A program made the position numbers and the translations under genes. Positions 11,260 to 20,753 of a stretch of 64,000 nt of DNA are shown here, one piece after another. A model generated the notes under the pieces. It ran no database searches, had not been told where the DNA came from, and worked only from the letters and a program-made list of their open reading frames with translations. Source of the stretch: Bathynomus jamesi. Its lineage: Eukaryota > Arthropoda > Malacostraca > Isopoda > Cirolanidae. The stretch's first letter is position 1, and the number at the start of each line of letters is the position of its first letter. The stretch covers positions 35,148-99,147 of the forward strand of contig JAJOZX010012022.1 of NCBI GenBank assembly GCA_023014485.1, written 5' to 3'.

Positions 11260-11660
11260 TACAAAGAGAGATTGGAGCACCTAAACATGTTTTCCCTAAA
11301 GCAAAGAAGGTTACGAGGTGATATGATAGAAGTATATAAAATAATAAATGAGTTAGATAATATACATTTCCACTCTTCTTACAAAGGATCACAAGGATAG
11401 AAAAGAGGCCATAGCCTTAACCCCTTAATGACGGGAAGCCATTATATTGGCAGGAGGCTTTCAGTGCTCATAATGACAGGCATGCCACCCGTCATTAAGG
11501 GGTTAAGCTTCTTCAGCAAAGATGTAAATCACAGTTAGTACAACAGTTTTTCAAATAGAATAGTAAAATTCTGGAATAGCTTAGATGCAGAAGTTGCGAT
11601 TCCCATACTTTGGAGACTTTTAAGAATAAACTAGATAAATTAATGACAAAGAGGTATTTG
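11260..11660 (+). pseudogene. non-LTR retrotransposon RT C-terminal fragment
   Basis: Plus-strand fragments read ERLEHLNMFSLKQRRLRGDM followed by IEVYKIINELD, and further on FFSKDVNHS...NRIVKFWNSLDAEV. This is the usual C-terminal tail of LINE reverse transcriptases, and it resembles the fragment at 29486-30110. It is broken by stops and interrupted by the 82-bp piggyBac MITE at 11421-11502. Confidence 0.7.
11421..11502. mobile_element. 82-bp piggyBac-type MITE
   Basis: The ends CCCCTTAATGACGGG and CCCGTCATTAAGGGG are perfect inverted repeats, and the element is flanked by TTAA on both sides (11417-11420 and 11503-11506). TTAA duplication and C-run termini are the piggyBac signature. Removing it restores the surrounding LINE frame (CATAGCCTTAAGCTTCTTCA), so the insertion is clean. 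Confidence 0.85.
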
Positions 11661-11734
11661 GTAATGACATTTTGCTGGAACTGGTAATGGTGTGGAGAAG
11701 AGGTTTGTGAACCCTTCCCATATATATATATAGT

Positions 11735-11950
11735 TTATTTTTTATTTGGGTAAATCTCATCACCCACACAGTGTGATGGGATGTGGGGAGGCAGTATCTT
11801 GGGTTAGGGGATACTCTCCGTCTTTATACCCCCCCCATTTAGAGATTTTCTCTGCTGAGCAGTGCCCCCCATAGCACTGTGATGTATGAAAGACTAGTCA
11901 TGTTCACTTGCCTCATAGACACCTTTAAATGGGAGACCTTAAGAACAAGA
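11735..11950. repeat. dispersed repeat, copy 1 (inverted copy at 20338-20505)
   Basis: It contains GGCAGTATCTTGGGTTAGGG and ATACTCTC, then a T/C-rich stretch and AAATGGGAGACC. The reverse complement of 20338-20505 gives the same order of words at roughly 80 percent identity by eye. The family is unknown; it may be a LINE 3' tail. Confidence 0.6.
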
Positions 11951-12302
11951 AATTTTTATAGTGGGCACACTAGGGGCCACTTCGGCCTATTGAGGTGGCT
12001 CCACTATGTAAAAACTGCCTGTACATTGCCAACAACCAATGGATGTACATTCAAATACTCTATACAGTCTTTACAGTCCTACCTACTCCTTTTATCTTAA
12101 TGATGTCTACAATTAGTACAGTAGTGGTATTGATGAATGATCCACAAGATCCAGTTTTGAAGTTAATGTACAGCTGTATGACAATCTGCAGAGATCAATT
12201 GGATCTTAATTTTGCATGCAACTGTATTTATAGTTTGTTTATATTAACAGTAGAGCCACCCAGATGGGCTGAAGGGCCCCTAGTGTGACCACTATAAAAT
12301 TT
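11951..12302. mobile_element. 352-bp TIR element (AATTTTTATAGTGG ends)
   Basis: The left end reads AATTTTTATAGTGGGCACAC then TAGGGGCC. The right end is its complement, GGCCCCTAGTGTGACCACTA then TAAAATTT. The arms are about 28 bp. The interior has no coding capacity. A copy with only the left half is at 16481-16580. No clear target duplication; superfamily not assigned. Confidence 0.7.
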
Positions 12303-12540
12303 GGTATTATTCTACTATTACACCCATCTAACGTCCAGCAATTATTATATGTTCATTAAGTAGATTTTTTAATTCTAAGACACTTTCCTTCTATAGCATT
12401 TCCGTTGCAAATGCTTCGTTTTCAAGATATAAACATTTTTTTGGTGTGTATCTAGTGTGTTCGTACGTTCGTTTGTGTATTCGTTTGTGTTGACGTCACA
12501 TGTCTACCCAATCAGAGCGCTCCATCCATTTCAAATTTGA

Positions 12541-12834
12541 ATGTTTGCTACAGGAATGGCTTCATGTGACATGTGCTCGTTCGATTATTACCGCTGTATA
12601 GTCGCTTTCTATGAAAATTTAGAAAAAAGTGTTGAGTTTCTGCGTGCTCACAGTGTTCTACCAACAGTAGTGAAGTGTCCACATTGTAAAATGGAGTGCA
12701 CATATCGTCAAGACCAGAAACTATGGCATTGTAGAAAAAGTTACGTTGTGCTTAAAACGAAGAAAAGACGGTACTGTGATTATTCTGTCTTAGATTTTAA
12801 AGGTAATTCCTGTTTTTCTTTTAGGTTAGGATAG
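12541..12834 (+). pseudogene. Merlin (IS1595-like) transposase N-terminal fragment
   Basis: A 97-codon open frame beginning near ATGTTTGCT. It has a zinc-ribbon-like block VKCPHCKMECTYRQDQKLWH followed by CRKSYVVLKTKKRRYCDYSV. The two CxxC-type pairs are typical of the N-terminus of IS1595/ISXO2-type transposases, called Merlin in eukaryotes. The catalytic part is missing here and the frame runs into AGGTTAGG repeats. A deleted, inverted copy of this start is seen at about 18320-18355. Confidence 0.65.
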
Positions 12835-13110
12835 GTTAGGTTTAGTTAAGTTAGGATAGGTTGTTAGGATAGGTTAGGTTGGGTCAGGTCAATTTTGAAG
12901 GTGAAATTTGTTTTTCCTATGGTTTTTGATGTATTTTGAACGAATCTGACCTTCAAAACTGTCGGAAATGACTCGTTTTCTGTGATTTCCCCCACATTGC
13001 TGGCTGGAGGGGGGGGGGGATATCTCAAAAACGAGTCATTTCCGACGGTTTTGAAGGTCAAATTCGTTCAAAACACATCAAAAACCATAGAAAAAACATA
13101 AATTTCACCT
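12822..13110. repeat. AGGTTAGG tract plus long palindrome
   Basis: Positions 12822-12885 are rich in AGGTTAGG and AGGATAGG. They run directly into an inverted repeat whose arms (about 12910-12975 and 13020-13098) share ATGGTTTTTGATGT, GAACGAATCTGACC and CGGAAATGACTCG in complement. The loop contains a G run (about 13008-13019). The same order, tract then palindrome, occurs at 16192-16445 and, on the minus strand, at 31735-31560. Confidence 0.75.
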
Positions 13111-13133
13111 CGAAAGGGAGACGGGTGTAATAC

Positions 13134-14239
13134 TGTACATTTACCTAAAATTTTTACCATGTTATCATGAGTTTTAAATTAAATCAAATTAGGCCTAATC
13201 GCGCCCGACGGTTCAGATGTTTAATGAAATCACTCGAGCTCGACATGTAATGTAATATATCGACTATGTACATTTCATTTTCATTTGAAAAACATGAAGC
13301 CACTGCGGCCTATCGAGGTTATAATTAAAATTATGAGCTATATTTTATAATAAAATCTTATTTTTCAAAACGCCAATCTCGTCAGCTAATTAATTAATTA
13401 ACAACTATTTAACTTAAGCTAAGAATATACACTATTACAGTCTACAAATATCTCTCATTCATGAAAGCATCCAAATTTTTCTTAAAACTAAGGAGCTAGT
13501 ATATATATACTATCACATGTGGAACGTAAGTTTAAACTAATGGAGGGTGACAACTGTCTAGGGAGTGAGGCAATGTGCATTTTTCAAAAATTTATTCGTC
13601 GATTTAAGCGTGAATGATGTACATAAGATTAATACAGCACGTCGACAGAGAAAATATTCTTATTTGAATTAAGGTTAAGGAAATTTCTTTCTCTGGAGTC
13701 AAAGTTAACTCCCCGTCATGGATCAAAATTTCTGAAAAATGCACTTACATCAGTTCCCCTTGTCATCCTACAAACGAAGTTTTAACGAAAATTAAGGCGA
13801 AAATATCCTTTCCAAAGCGTGTTAGCACGAAACTGAAATATTATGTGCGAAAAATTTTCGTGTTGCCTTGTGGGAGATAATTTGGAAATCAACAATTTTG
13901 TCCAAAATTTACACGCCGTACGAAATTTTGAACATTTTGAAATCTGAGTAGACTTGTCCACAGTGTGATAATATATAGTATACACAGTACTGGGCTTCCA
14001 GCATTTTCAGCCTGCGCAGAACTCTGAGTCATTATAGAGTCGGCGAGCAGTGACTTTTTTTTCATCTCAGAGTGCGTCATCAAACAGTCTTAGCTGGTAT
14101 TTTTCACTAATATTTTTCATTTATTATATAATAATTTTTAGTCATAAAAAACTAATTTGATTTACAGGTCCAGCCTATTTCATTTAAACACATTAACCGA
14201 GTCATAATTATTTAATTATTATTACTAGTACAGTTCCCG
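13134..14239. other. no gene recognised; includes a dispersed repeat copy
   Basis: Mostly AT-rich sequence. About 13288-13430 is a copy of the dispersed repeat whose consensus includes AACATGAAGCCACT, CCTATCGAGGTTAT and CAGCTAATTAA (other copies near 14706 and 20630). The rest has no feature I can name. Confidence 0.5.
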
Positions 14240-14640
14240 TCGCTTCGCTGACGGTTAGACAGGCTAAACTACAGAAAAGAACGCAGCCGTGAAAATTTTG
14301 AGCTTCACGTTGTGTCAACATTTCTGAATCTGGTATCTCCCAAAACCTCCTCACCTCCATTCATGCAACTTGGGGGCTAACCCCCTCCCCCATTACCCCC
14401 ACCCTCCCCATTACCCCACCCATCCCATTACCCCACCCCCACCCTTCCCCCATTACTGCCCGGGATAAATTTCACAAACAGACAAACAGACAGGCTAAAC
14501 TACAGAAAGAACACAGTCATGAAAATCTTGAGCTTCACATTGCCGCCCGTAGTACAATTCTGAATTTTTTTCTCACATTTTTTCTCACAATTCTGAAAGT
14601 GTGACGGACGGACGGACGGACAGCTCTCTTATTATAGTAT
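14240..14640. repeat. repeat with internal duplication and GACGGACGGACGG tail
   Basis: Two imperfect direct copies of AGACAGGCTAAACTACAGAA plus about 35 bp (about 14256 and 14490) flank a C-rich minisatellite of CCCCATTACCCCCAC units (14382-14455). The block starts with the small palindrome CCGTCGCTTCGCTGACGG and ends GACGGACGGACGGACAGCTC followed by TTATTATAGTATAG. Similar tails terminate some RTE-type LINEs and their SINEs, but I cannot assign the family. Confidence 0.55.
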
Positions 14641-14705
14641 AGCTAGTTATATATTGCTAAAACCATTATTACATTACATTACATTGAATTGAAGAACTGA
14701 ATTTA

Positions 14706-14960
14706 TTTGGAAAAACATGAAGCCACTAGGGCCCATCGAGGTTATCCAAATCATGAGTTATATTTTATAATAACAAAATCTTGCAAAACGTCACTCTCAA
14801 GTCAAATAATTAACATGCAACTATTACTACTACAAAATAGTCTGCATAACTAAGCTAAAAATATAGACTATTTATAATCTATTTACTATTTAAAATCTTG
14901 CAAAATGTCAAACTGAAGTCAGCTAATTACCATACAACTATTTACTACTACTACTCTTAT
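14706..14960. repeat. dispersed AACATGAAGCC repeat, copy 2
   Basis: It reads GGAAAAACATGAAGCCACTA then GGGCCCATCGAGGTTATCC, with AAAATCTTGCAAAA and ACAACTATTTACTACTACTA further on. The latter part is duplicated (about 14880-14950). Copies are at 13288-13430 and 20632-20753. Confidence 0.65.
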
Positions 14961-15477
14961 AATTATTATAAATATTAAATAATAATGATATTTTGGTTTG
15001 CCAAAATAAGTAAGAGGTAAAGAGAAATTCATAACTGGTATCTCAGCCTTGACGTCAACTTGGGTATTACAGAAATTAGGGGATAAATGGAAGAATAACT
15101 AGGTATTGAAAAGGTTTTTTTTTTTTTTAGTAGAGGATGCTAGACTGGCTGGGAGTAAGCGAAAAAATGCGTTATTTGCAGGACTATATACTAAGCTATG
15201 TACAAATGCACAGAGCAGAGCCTTAGGAATAAGGAAGAAAGATGAACTAAATTTTATAGTTAGGGCTGAGGATTAAAGGGGCTCTCATATGATCAGTATT
15301 TGTCATTTTTATCAGTATTACGCTCTCACGATCAATATCGATATTGTCATTATTTCCATCAGCATTCAGTTGTAGCTGCGAAGTAGAAGGTGATAGTGTG
15401 AAATGGACAATAAAGAAAAAGAGATACTGAAGAAATACTGTCAAACTAGCTTCACACGTTCAGTATTACATAAGAAA
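14961..15477. other. no gene recognised
   Basis: AT-rich sequence with a T run at about 15117-15129. Open frames on both strands lack motifs. Nothing further is supported. Confidence 0.4.
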
Positions 15478-16195
15478 TTTTGGTTAATATTCGTTTTAAT
15501 GCTTTGTTCGTTTTCGATAGAAGGAGACATTCGTATTCAGGACACCTTGAAACCTCAGGGAAACTGATAAAAATCAAGGAAATGTAATAATTATTTTTTA
15601 TGAAAAAAAAAAAAATTTAGATGTAAAAAGCAGCCATTATAGGCCATTGACCGAGTATTTAGCTCTTAACGCTGTTAAAATTTTAACGAACGTCGCCCCC
15701 TCCAGTTTTATGGGGAGACATCTCGTGGCAAAATTAGGAAACATAGGTCAAAACAACCAATTACATCTCGTTTTGGTTTCACGTGACCTTATCCGACCAA
15801 TCAGAGACGTACATTTTGAATCTCTCATAATACATACTCATTCAAGAATGCTTTAGTCTGGTTTTCATTATGGTTTGCGGAGGTTGCGATTGCCTGGGTT
15901 TTTTGGTACCTTGGAAACGCAGTTCCAAAAAACTACTGTTGTTTGCGGTTCCTCAGAGAGACGCAACAACTCTTGTTCGCATCTGATCCAGCAACATATT
16001 AGGCCTGGGACTACAATCTATTCCGACGAGTGGCGTGCGTATTCTCAACTTGGAAATCTAGGCTACATTCACCGGACAGTCAACCATTCACAGCGGTTCG
16101 TGGAAGACACCGTTCACATTCAAAATATTGAGTGTTGTTGGAAAGACGTGAAGAGCTGGATATTACGGTCTGGCAACAAAACCCAATCAGTTTAG
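15478..16195 (+). pseudogene. Merlin element fragment with transposase C-terminal part
   Basis: About 15483-15820 matches 16836-17052 plus 17794-17930, so it is the uninterrupted form of the sequence into which the Merlin at 17053 inserted. From about 15850 a Merlin/IS1595 catalytic fragment follows: RPGTTIYSDEWRAYSQLGNL, then GYIHRTVNHSQRFVED and VHIQNIECCWKDVK. This supplies the second Asp and the final Glu of the DDE set. The N-terminal half is absent. The frame ends where an AGGTTAGG tract begins. Confidence 0.6.
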
Positions 16196-16445
16196 GTTAG
16201 GTTAGGTCTGTTTAGGTTAGGTTAGGTCTGTTTAGGTTAGGTTAGGTCTGAACCAAAACACACATTTTTCTGGTGTTTTTTTGGTGTGATTTGCTCAAAT
16301 CTGAACTTCGTTTCTTTGGGAAATGAGCTGTTTTTGAGAAATTTTCCATTTAAAATTTCTCAAAAATGGCTTATTTCCCCAAGAAACGAAGTTCAGATTT
16401 GAACAAATCACACCACAAAACACCAGGAAAATGTGTTTTGGTTCA
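16192..16445. repeat. AGGTTAGG tract plus long palindrome, second instance
   Basis: Three direct copies of TTTAGGTTAGGTTAGGTCTG (16192-16253) run into an inverted repeat of about 190 bp. The arms contain CCAAAACACACATTTTTCTG, GGTGTGATTTG, AATCTGAACTTCGTTTC and their complements. The arms differ at a few bases. It has the same layout as at 12822-13110 and 31560-31735. Confidence 0.8.
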
Positions 16446-16480
16446 GAAAGGAGGAAAAGCACTAAAACGAATAATTACCG

Positions 16481-16790
16481 AAATTTTTATAGTGGGCACA
16501 CTAGGGGCCACTTCGGCCCATCGAGGTGGCTCCACTATGTAAAAACTGCCTGTACATTGGCAACAACCAATTTTTACAAAACTAATTAATTATCAATTTA
16601 AAACTAAAGATAGAATCTCTGGATCCAGACGATCAAAGTCATAATAGGCTACTATCCACAAATATGTTACACTCTATATCTATTTATAACTGACATGCAA
16701 ATATATCAGATCCAAAGAATCCAGTCAATTTCATTATGGTACCCATCAATACCAGTACCTTGCCAACCAAAAATAAGTGTAAATTTATAG
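16481..16790. repeat. truncated copy of the 11951-12302 element
   Basis: It starts AAATTTTTATAGTGGGCACA then CTAGGGGCCACTTCGGCC and keeps about 100 bp of the left half. The rest diverges before the Merlin terminus at 16791. Confidence 0.65.
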
Positions 16791-17052
16791 TATTACACCC
16801 GTCTCCCTTTGGAGGTGAAATTTAGGTTAATATTCGTTTTAATGCTTTTTTCGTTTTCGATAGAAGGAGATATTCTATGACAATTTAACATAAATTCGTA
16901 TTCAGGACACCTTGAAACCTCAGGGAAACTGATAAAAATTAAGGAAATGTAATAATTATTTTTTATGGAAAAAAAAAAAAATTTAGACATAAAAAGTAGC
17001 TATTATAGGCTATTGACCGAGTGTTTAGCTCTTAATGCTGTAAAAATTTAAT

Positions 17053-17785
17053 GGTACTTGTGGGTTATCTGTCGCCGCTTTTTAATATACCTATTGGTTA
17101 TCTGTTTTTACTTGTGGGTCATTTATTTTAGGTTAGGTTAGAAGGAATAGTGGTTGAGATCGATGAGAGCCTGTTCACGAGGCGTAAAAACAATGCCGGA
17201 TGCATTTTACCACAACAATGGATGTTTGGAGGAATTTGCCATGAAACAAACGACTGCTTCATCGTTCAAGTTCCCAACCGCTCTGCTGCAACTCTCTTGG
17301 CTGCCATTGTGGAAAACATCGCCGAAGGTTCCATTATCTACTCCGACAGCTGGCGAGGATATAAGACCATCGACCTCCAGGAGGCTGGCTTCCAACATTT
17401 CAAGGTTAATCATCGATACAATTTCGTTGATGCAGATACCTGAGTCCACACTCAAAATATCGAATGCTTGTGGGGATCAGCAAAGTGGAGGAACAAGCAT
17501 CACCGAGGAACGGCCCGACACCATCTTAAGACCTACCTGGCCGAGTTCATGTGGAGGAGCAAGCTACCCGCTAGTGTCGACCCATTCAACAGCATCCTGG
17601 AGGCCATCGCCGCGTTCATGCCACCCGAATAATATGATTGATGTTTGTTATTTTGAGAAATAAAAATAATTTAAGAAAAAAGTAGTATATTTTTGTAAAA
17701 ATGGCAACATGATAACACACATCTGTATTTGTGAAAAAGTTGGAAAATTAAATTAAAAAGTGGCGACAGATAACCCACAAGTACC
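17053..17785 (+). mobile_element. Merlin element with 8-bp target duplication
   Basis: The ends GGTACTTGTGGGTTATCTGT and its complement ACAGATAACCCACAAGTACC form a TIR of at least 24 bp (both continue CGCC/GGCG). It is flanked by AATTTAAT (17045-17052) and AATTTAAC (17786-17793), an 8-bp duplication with one mismatch, as expected for Merlin. The uninterrupted target is seen in the related copy near 15673. At 733 bp it lacks the transposase N-terminus. An AGGTTAGG stretch at 17130-17140 lies where that N-terminus should be. Confidence 0.8.
17150..17632 (+). pseudogene. Merlin (IS1595-like DDE) transposase, N-truncated, one nonsense codon
   Basis: The frame starts at VEIDESLFTRRKNNAG (first catalytic Asp), continues QQWMFGGICHETNDCF and GSIIYSDSWRGYKTIDL (second Asp), then [24 protein letters not shown] (catalytic Glu) and [17 protein letters not shown], ending at TAA (17630-17632). 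A TGA at 17441-17443 replaces what is normally Gly in D-x-G-x-HTQNIE. The zinc-ribbon N-terminus is absent. Apart from the single stop the catalytic half is intact, suggesting fairly recent decay. The frame may begin upstream of the first in-frame start, so the start is arbitrary. Confidence 0.8.
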
Positions 17786-18660
17786 AATTTAACCGATCGT
17801 CGTCCTCTCCAGTTTTATGGGGAGACATCTCGTGGCAAAATTAGGAAACATAGGTCAAATCAGCCAATTAAATCTGGCTTTTGTTTCACGTGACCTTATC
17901 TGACCAATCAGAGACGTACATTATTATTATTGCACAAGATTGACTAGGGACGAGCGCGGCAGAAAAAAAAAGTATTCCTTCTCTGTTTCCTGTCGAAAAG
18001 GCACGTGGGTTGAAAAATCCCACCTCAAACTGGCAAAACTTATTGTACGTTGGGTTATTCTTGACAAAGCTAGATGCACAGCTCTATTTAGCATTGGCTT
18101 CCGAAAGTGTAGTTAATTGGAGGAGTTTTTGCTTCGACGTCTGTGAGCATTGGCTAGGGCGGCCTAGGCCAACAAGTTCAAATTTGTGGGCTTGGCAAAA
18201 TCATCTATTTATTCCTGTTGGTCGCCACTCATTTGTATAAACACCCCAATGCTACTATTGAAGGTTAGAAATTGCAAAAAAATGTGGGTTAGTTTAGGTT
18301 AAGTTAATAAGGTTAAGTTAATAATCTAATGAACACATGTCACACAAAGCCATTCGGTAGCAAACTAATTCAAATTCGAAATGGATGGAGCACTCTGATT
18401 GGGCAGACATGTGACGTCAACATGAACACACAAACGAACATACGAACACGCACTAGATACACACCAAAAAAATGTTTATATCTCAAAAACGAAGCATTTG
18501 CGACGGAAACACTATAGAAGAAAAGTGTCTTAGAATTAAAAATCTACCTAATGAATGTATAATAATTGCTGGATGTTAGACAGGTGTAATACTATAATAA
18601 TACCAAAATAAGTCATGGTCCATATCAATTGCGGACCAAGTCACAATTTACAACCATATA

Positions 18661-19616
18661 CAGTGTGTCCGTAAAGTCATGGTGGGATTTTAAATAGCTA
18701 TATTATTGCAACGAAACATGATAATGAGATGAAAAAAAAGGCAAATTGAAGAACATCTCTAAACGAATAACTTTATTTAACGTAGTTTGATATGGGCTCC
18801 TCTGGTAGCCCTGCAGACATCTAAGTGGTGATGTGTGTCCGTAAAGTCATGGTAGGATTTTAAATAGCTATATTATTGCAATGACACATGATAATGAGAT
18901 GAAACAATGTCAAATTTAAGAACAACTCTCAAAGTTGTATCTTGTAGTTAGTCTAGGCTAAGCTTAACCTTTATCTCGTAGTTAGTCTAGGCTGTCCACA
19001 TGCCTATGTTGAACATGAGCGTAATAGCCCAAAAGTTAGTGTGTGGTGTGCTCTAGCACGAGATCGAGTGATTGGCCCATTTTTCTTCGCGGAACCCACT
19101 GTGACGTCACACAACTACCTCGCTATGTTGGAACATTTTGCAGTACCCCAATTTATTGACAATAATGTCATCTTTCAGCAAGATGGTGCTCCTCCGCACT
19201 ATGCCAACGTTGTTCGAGAATTCCTTAATGAAAAATTTCCACAGAGATGGATAGGAAGAGGAGGATGGAAGCCATGGCCTCCACGCTCTCCGGACCTGAC
19301 ACCTTTGGACTTTTTTTGTGGGGTTACGTCAAGCAAAGCGTGTACAGTGTACCCATTAGGGATATTCATCACTTGCACGAGTGAATCATGGAAGTTATCG
19401 CATCCGTCACTCCTGATGTTCTTGGGCGTGTGTGGCTGGAATTGAATCACCGCCTAGATGTCTGCAGGGCTACCAGAGGAGCCCATATCGAACTACGTTA
19501 AATAAAGTTATTCTTTTAGAGTTGTTCTTCAATTTGCCTTTTTTTCATCTCATTATCATGTTTCGTTGCAATAATATAGCTATTTAAAATCCCACCATGA
19601 CTTTACGGACACACTG
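18661..19616 (+). mobile_element. mariner-like element, DD41D type, rearranged 5' end
   Basis: The ends CAGTGTGTCCGTAAAGTCAT and its complement are flanked by TA. The first 173 bp (18661-18833) are an inverted copy of the right end (about 19440-19616). A second, true left end then starts at about 18834 (GTGTCCGTAAAGTCATGGTA). So the element carries three termini. The interior has a truncated transposase. Confidence 0.8.
19020..19500 (+). pseudogene. DD41D mariner-like transposase fragment
   Basis: It has VWCALARDRVIGPFFFAEPT, then VIFQQDGAPPHYANVVREFL, RWIGRGGWKPWPPRSPDLTP and LDFF. From the Asp of QQD to the Asp of PLD there are 41 residues, the DD41D spacing. A frameshift follows LDFF, after which the tail (RARI...VLGRVWLELNHRLDVC) continues in another frame. 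The N-terminal DNA-binding half is deleted. Confidence 0.8.
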
Positions 19617-19630
19617 TACATTATAATATA

Positions 19631-20259
19631 CAGGGTGTCCCAGAATTAACTATCTATTTCAATGAAATTGGACAAATTTTTAAAAAACACACTTTTATTT
19701 ATGTTTATCATGTTTAATATATGTTAAAAATATATAAATTTCTAAATTTTTATCAGAATTTTATTTTTAGAATTTTTTCATTATCTGGTCCAATGAAAGA
19801 CCGTCTGAAGTCATAGAATGGCAAAGAGACTCTCCAAAAGTTAACGTGTGGCTTGGAATGACCAAATCCAAAATTTATGGCCCATTCTTCTTTGCGGAAG
19901 CAACTGTAACAGGTACCGTCTACCTTGATATGCTTCAGCAGTTTCTCGAACCACAGCTTCTTGATGATGGCATTCTTGATAATGTTGTGTTTCAACAAGA
20001 TGGAGCACCATGTCATAATGCTCTAATTGTTCGAGAATACCTCAACAGACGCCTTCTGAATCGGTGGATTGGACGTGGAGGACCTCGACCTTGGCCTCCG
20101 CGTTCTCCGGACTTGACACCCCTGGATTTCTTTGCATGGGGTTTCATAAAAACAAAGGTTTATCGCCAAAAGATCAATGCTTCTTGTTGAAACACAACAT
20201 TATCAAGAATGCCATCATCAAGAAGCTGTGGTTCGAGAAACTGCTGATGGAACACCCTG
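19631..20259 (+). mobile_element. second DD41D mariner-like element, short, with inverted internal duplication
   Basis: It begins CAGGGTGTCCCAGAATTAAC after a TA and ends ACACCCTG before TA. Only about 8 bp of the right TIR remain. The transposase core encodes IYGPFFFAEATVTGTVYLDM, VVFQQDGAPCHNALIVREYL and PWPPRSPDLTPLDFFAWGF, with 41 residues between the last two Asp. Just downstream, 20185-20246 is an exact inverted copy of 19936-19997, which has replaced the true 3' end. Confidence 0.75.
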
Positions 20260-20337
20260 TATAGACCTATACTTAGGAGGAAAAATGTAGGTATGACTGT
20301 AAAGACTGTACAGTAATGTAGAAATGTGTGGGCACCC

Positions 20338-20505
20338 ATTTTGGGTCTCCCATTTAAAAGTGTTTGTGCAGCAAGTGAAGATCATGAGTTTTTCAATACC
20401 TCACAGTATGGGGGGCACCACTCAGTAGAGGAATCTCTTTAAATGGGGTGTGTAAGGACAGAGAGTATCCCCTAACCCAAGATACTGCCTCATCAATCCA
20501 TCAGT
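20338..20505. repeat. dispersed repeat, copy 2 (inverted relative to 11735-11950)
   Basis: The reverse complement contains GAGGCAGTATCTTGGGTTAG and GGGATACTCTCTG, and an AAATGGGAGACCC end, in the same order as at 11735-11950. Non-coding. Confidence 0.6.
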
Positions 20506-20631
20506 ATACTGACAAACCATCAGTCTTGACTTCATGTGATAAGTGTTATTGATAGTATTCGGATACTGATATTAATACTGTCAGTAATACTGTGTGAGGG
20601 AGCCTGTACAAAATAAGTTCCATTATATTTG

Positions 20632-20753
20632 GAAAACATGAAGCCCCTCAGGCCTATCGAGGTAATCCAAGTCCATGAGCTACATTTTTTAATAATAATA
20701 AAATCTTGCAAGATGTCAAACTCAAGTCAGCTAATTAATATACAACTATTTAC
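20632..20753. repeat. dispersed AACATGAAGCC repeat, copy 3, split by a hAT MITE
   Basis: It reads GAAAACATGAAGCCCCTCAG then GCCTATCGAGGTAATCC and ends ACAACTATTTAC. It resumes after the MITE at 21226 with CTATTTACTACCACC. The intact order in the copy at 14706 confirms the insertion site. Confidence 0.7.

Larger units (their letters stand above)
12316..13133 (+). mobile_element. Merlin-type element, copy X
   Basis: The left terminus is TATTACACCCATCTAACGTC and the right terminus is the complement of TATTACACCCGTCTCCCTTT. The first 230 bp recur inverted at about 18360-18591. The right end recurs inverted at 16791, so this element and 16791-18591 look like opposite-facing copies of one family. 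It carries the N-terminal part of a Merlin transposase (12541-12834) and a long palindrome (12900-13110). Merlin assignment rests on the transposase fragments here and at 17150. The expected 8-9 bp target duplication is not evident. Confidence 0.6.
16791..18591 (-). mobile_element. Merlin-type element, copy Y (inverted relative to X)
   Basis: Read on the minus strand, it starts at 18591 with TATTACACCTGTCTAACATC and matches the first 230 bp of the element at 12316. That includes TGACGTCACATGTCTGCCCA and a start of the same N-terminal reading frame (GCTTTGTGTGACATGTG). A deletion then joins that frame to CTTAACC repeats. It ends at 16791 with the second terminus type, TATTACACCCGTCTCCCTTT. A separate Merlin is nested inside at 17053-17785. 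Confidence 0.55.

Noticed and set aside
14382..14455. CRISPR-like or regulatory C-rich array
   Set aside because: A simple CCCCATTACCCC minisatellite within a eukaryotic repeat; no spacer structure.
16192..16255. Interstitial telomere
   Set aside because: The unit is AGGTTAGGTCTG, not a clean TTAGG array, and is only about 60 bp. Reported instead as part of the tract-palindrome design.
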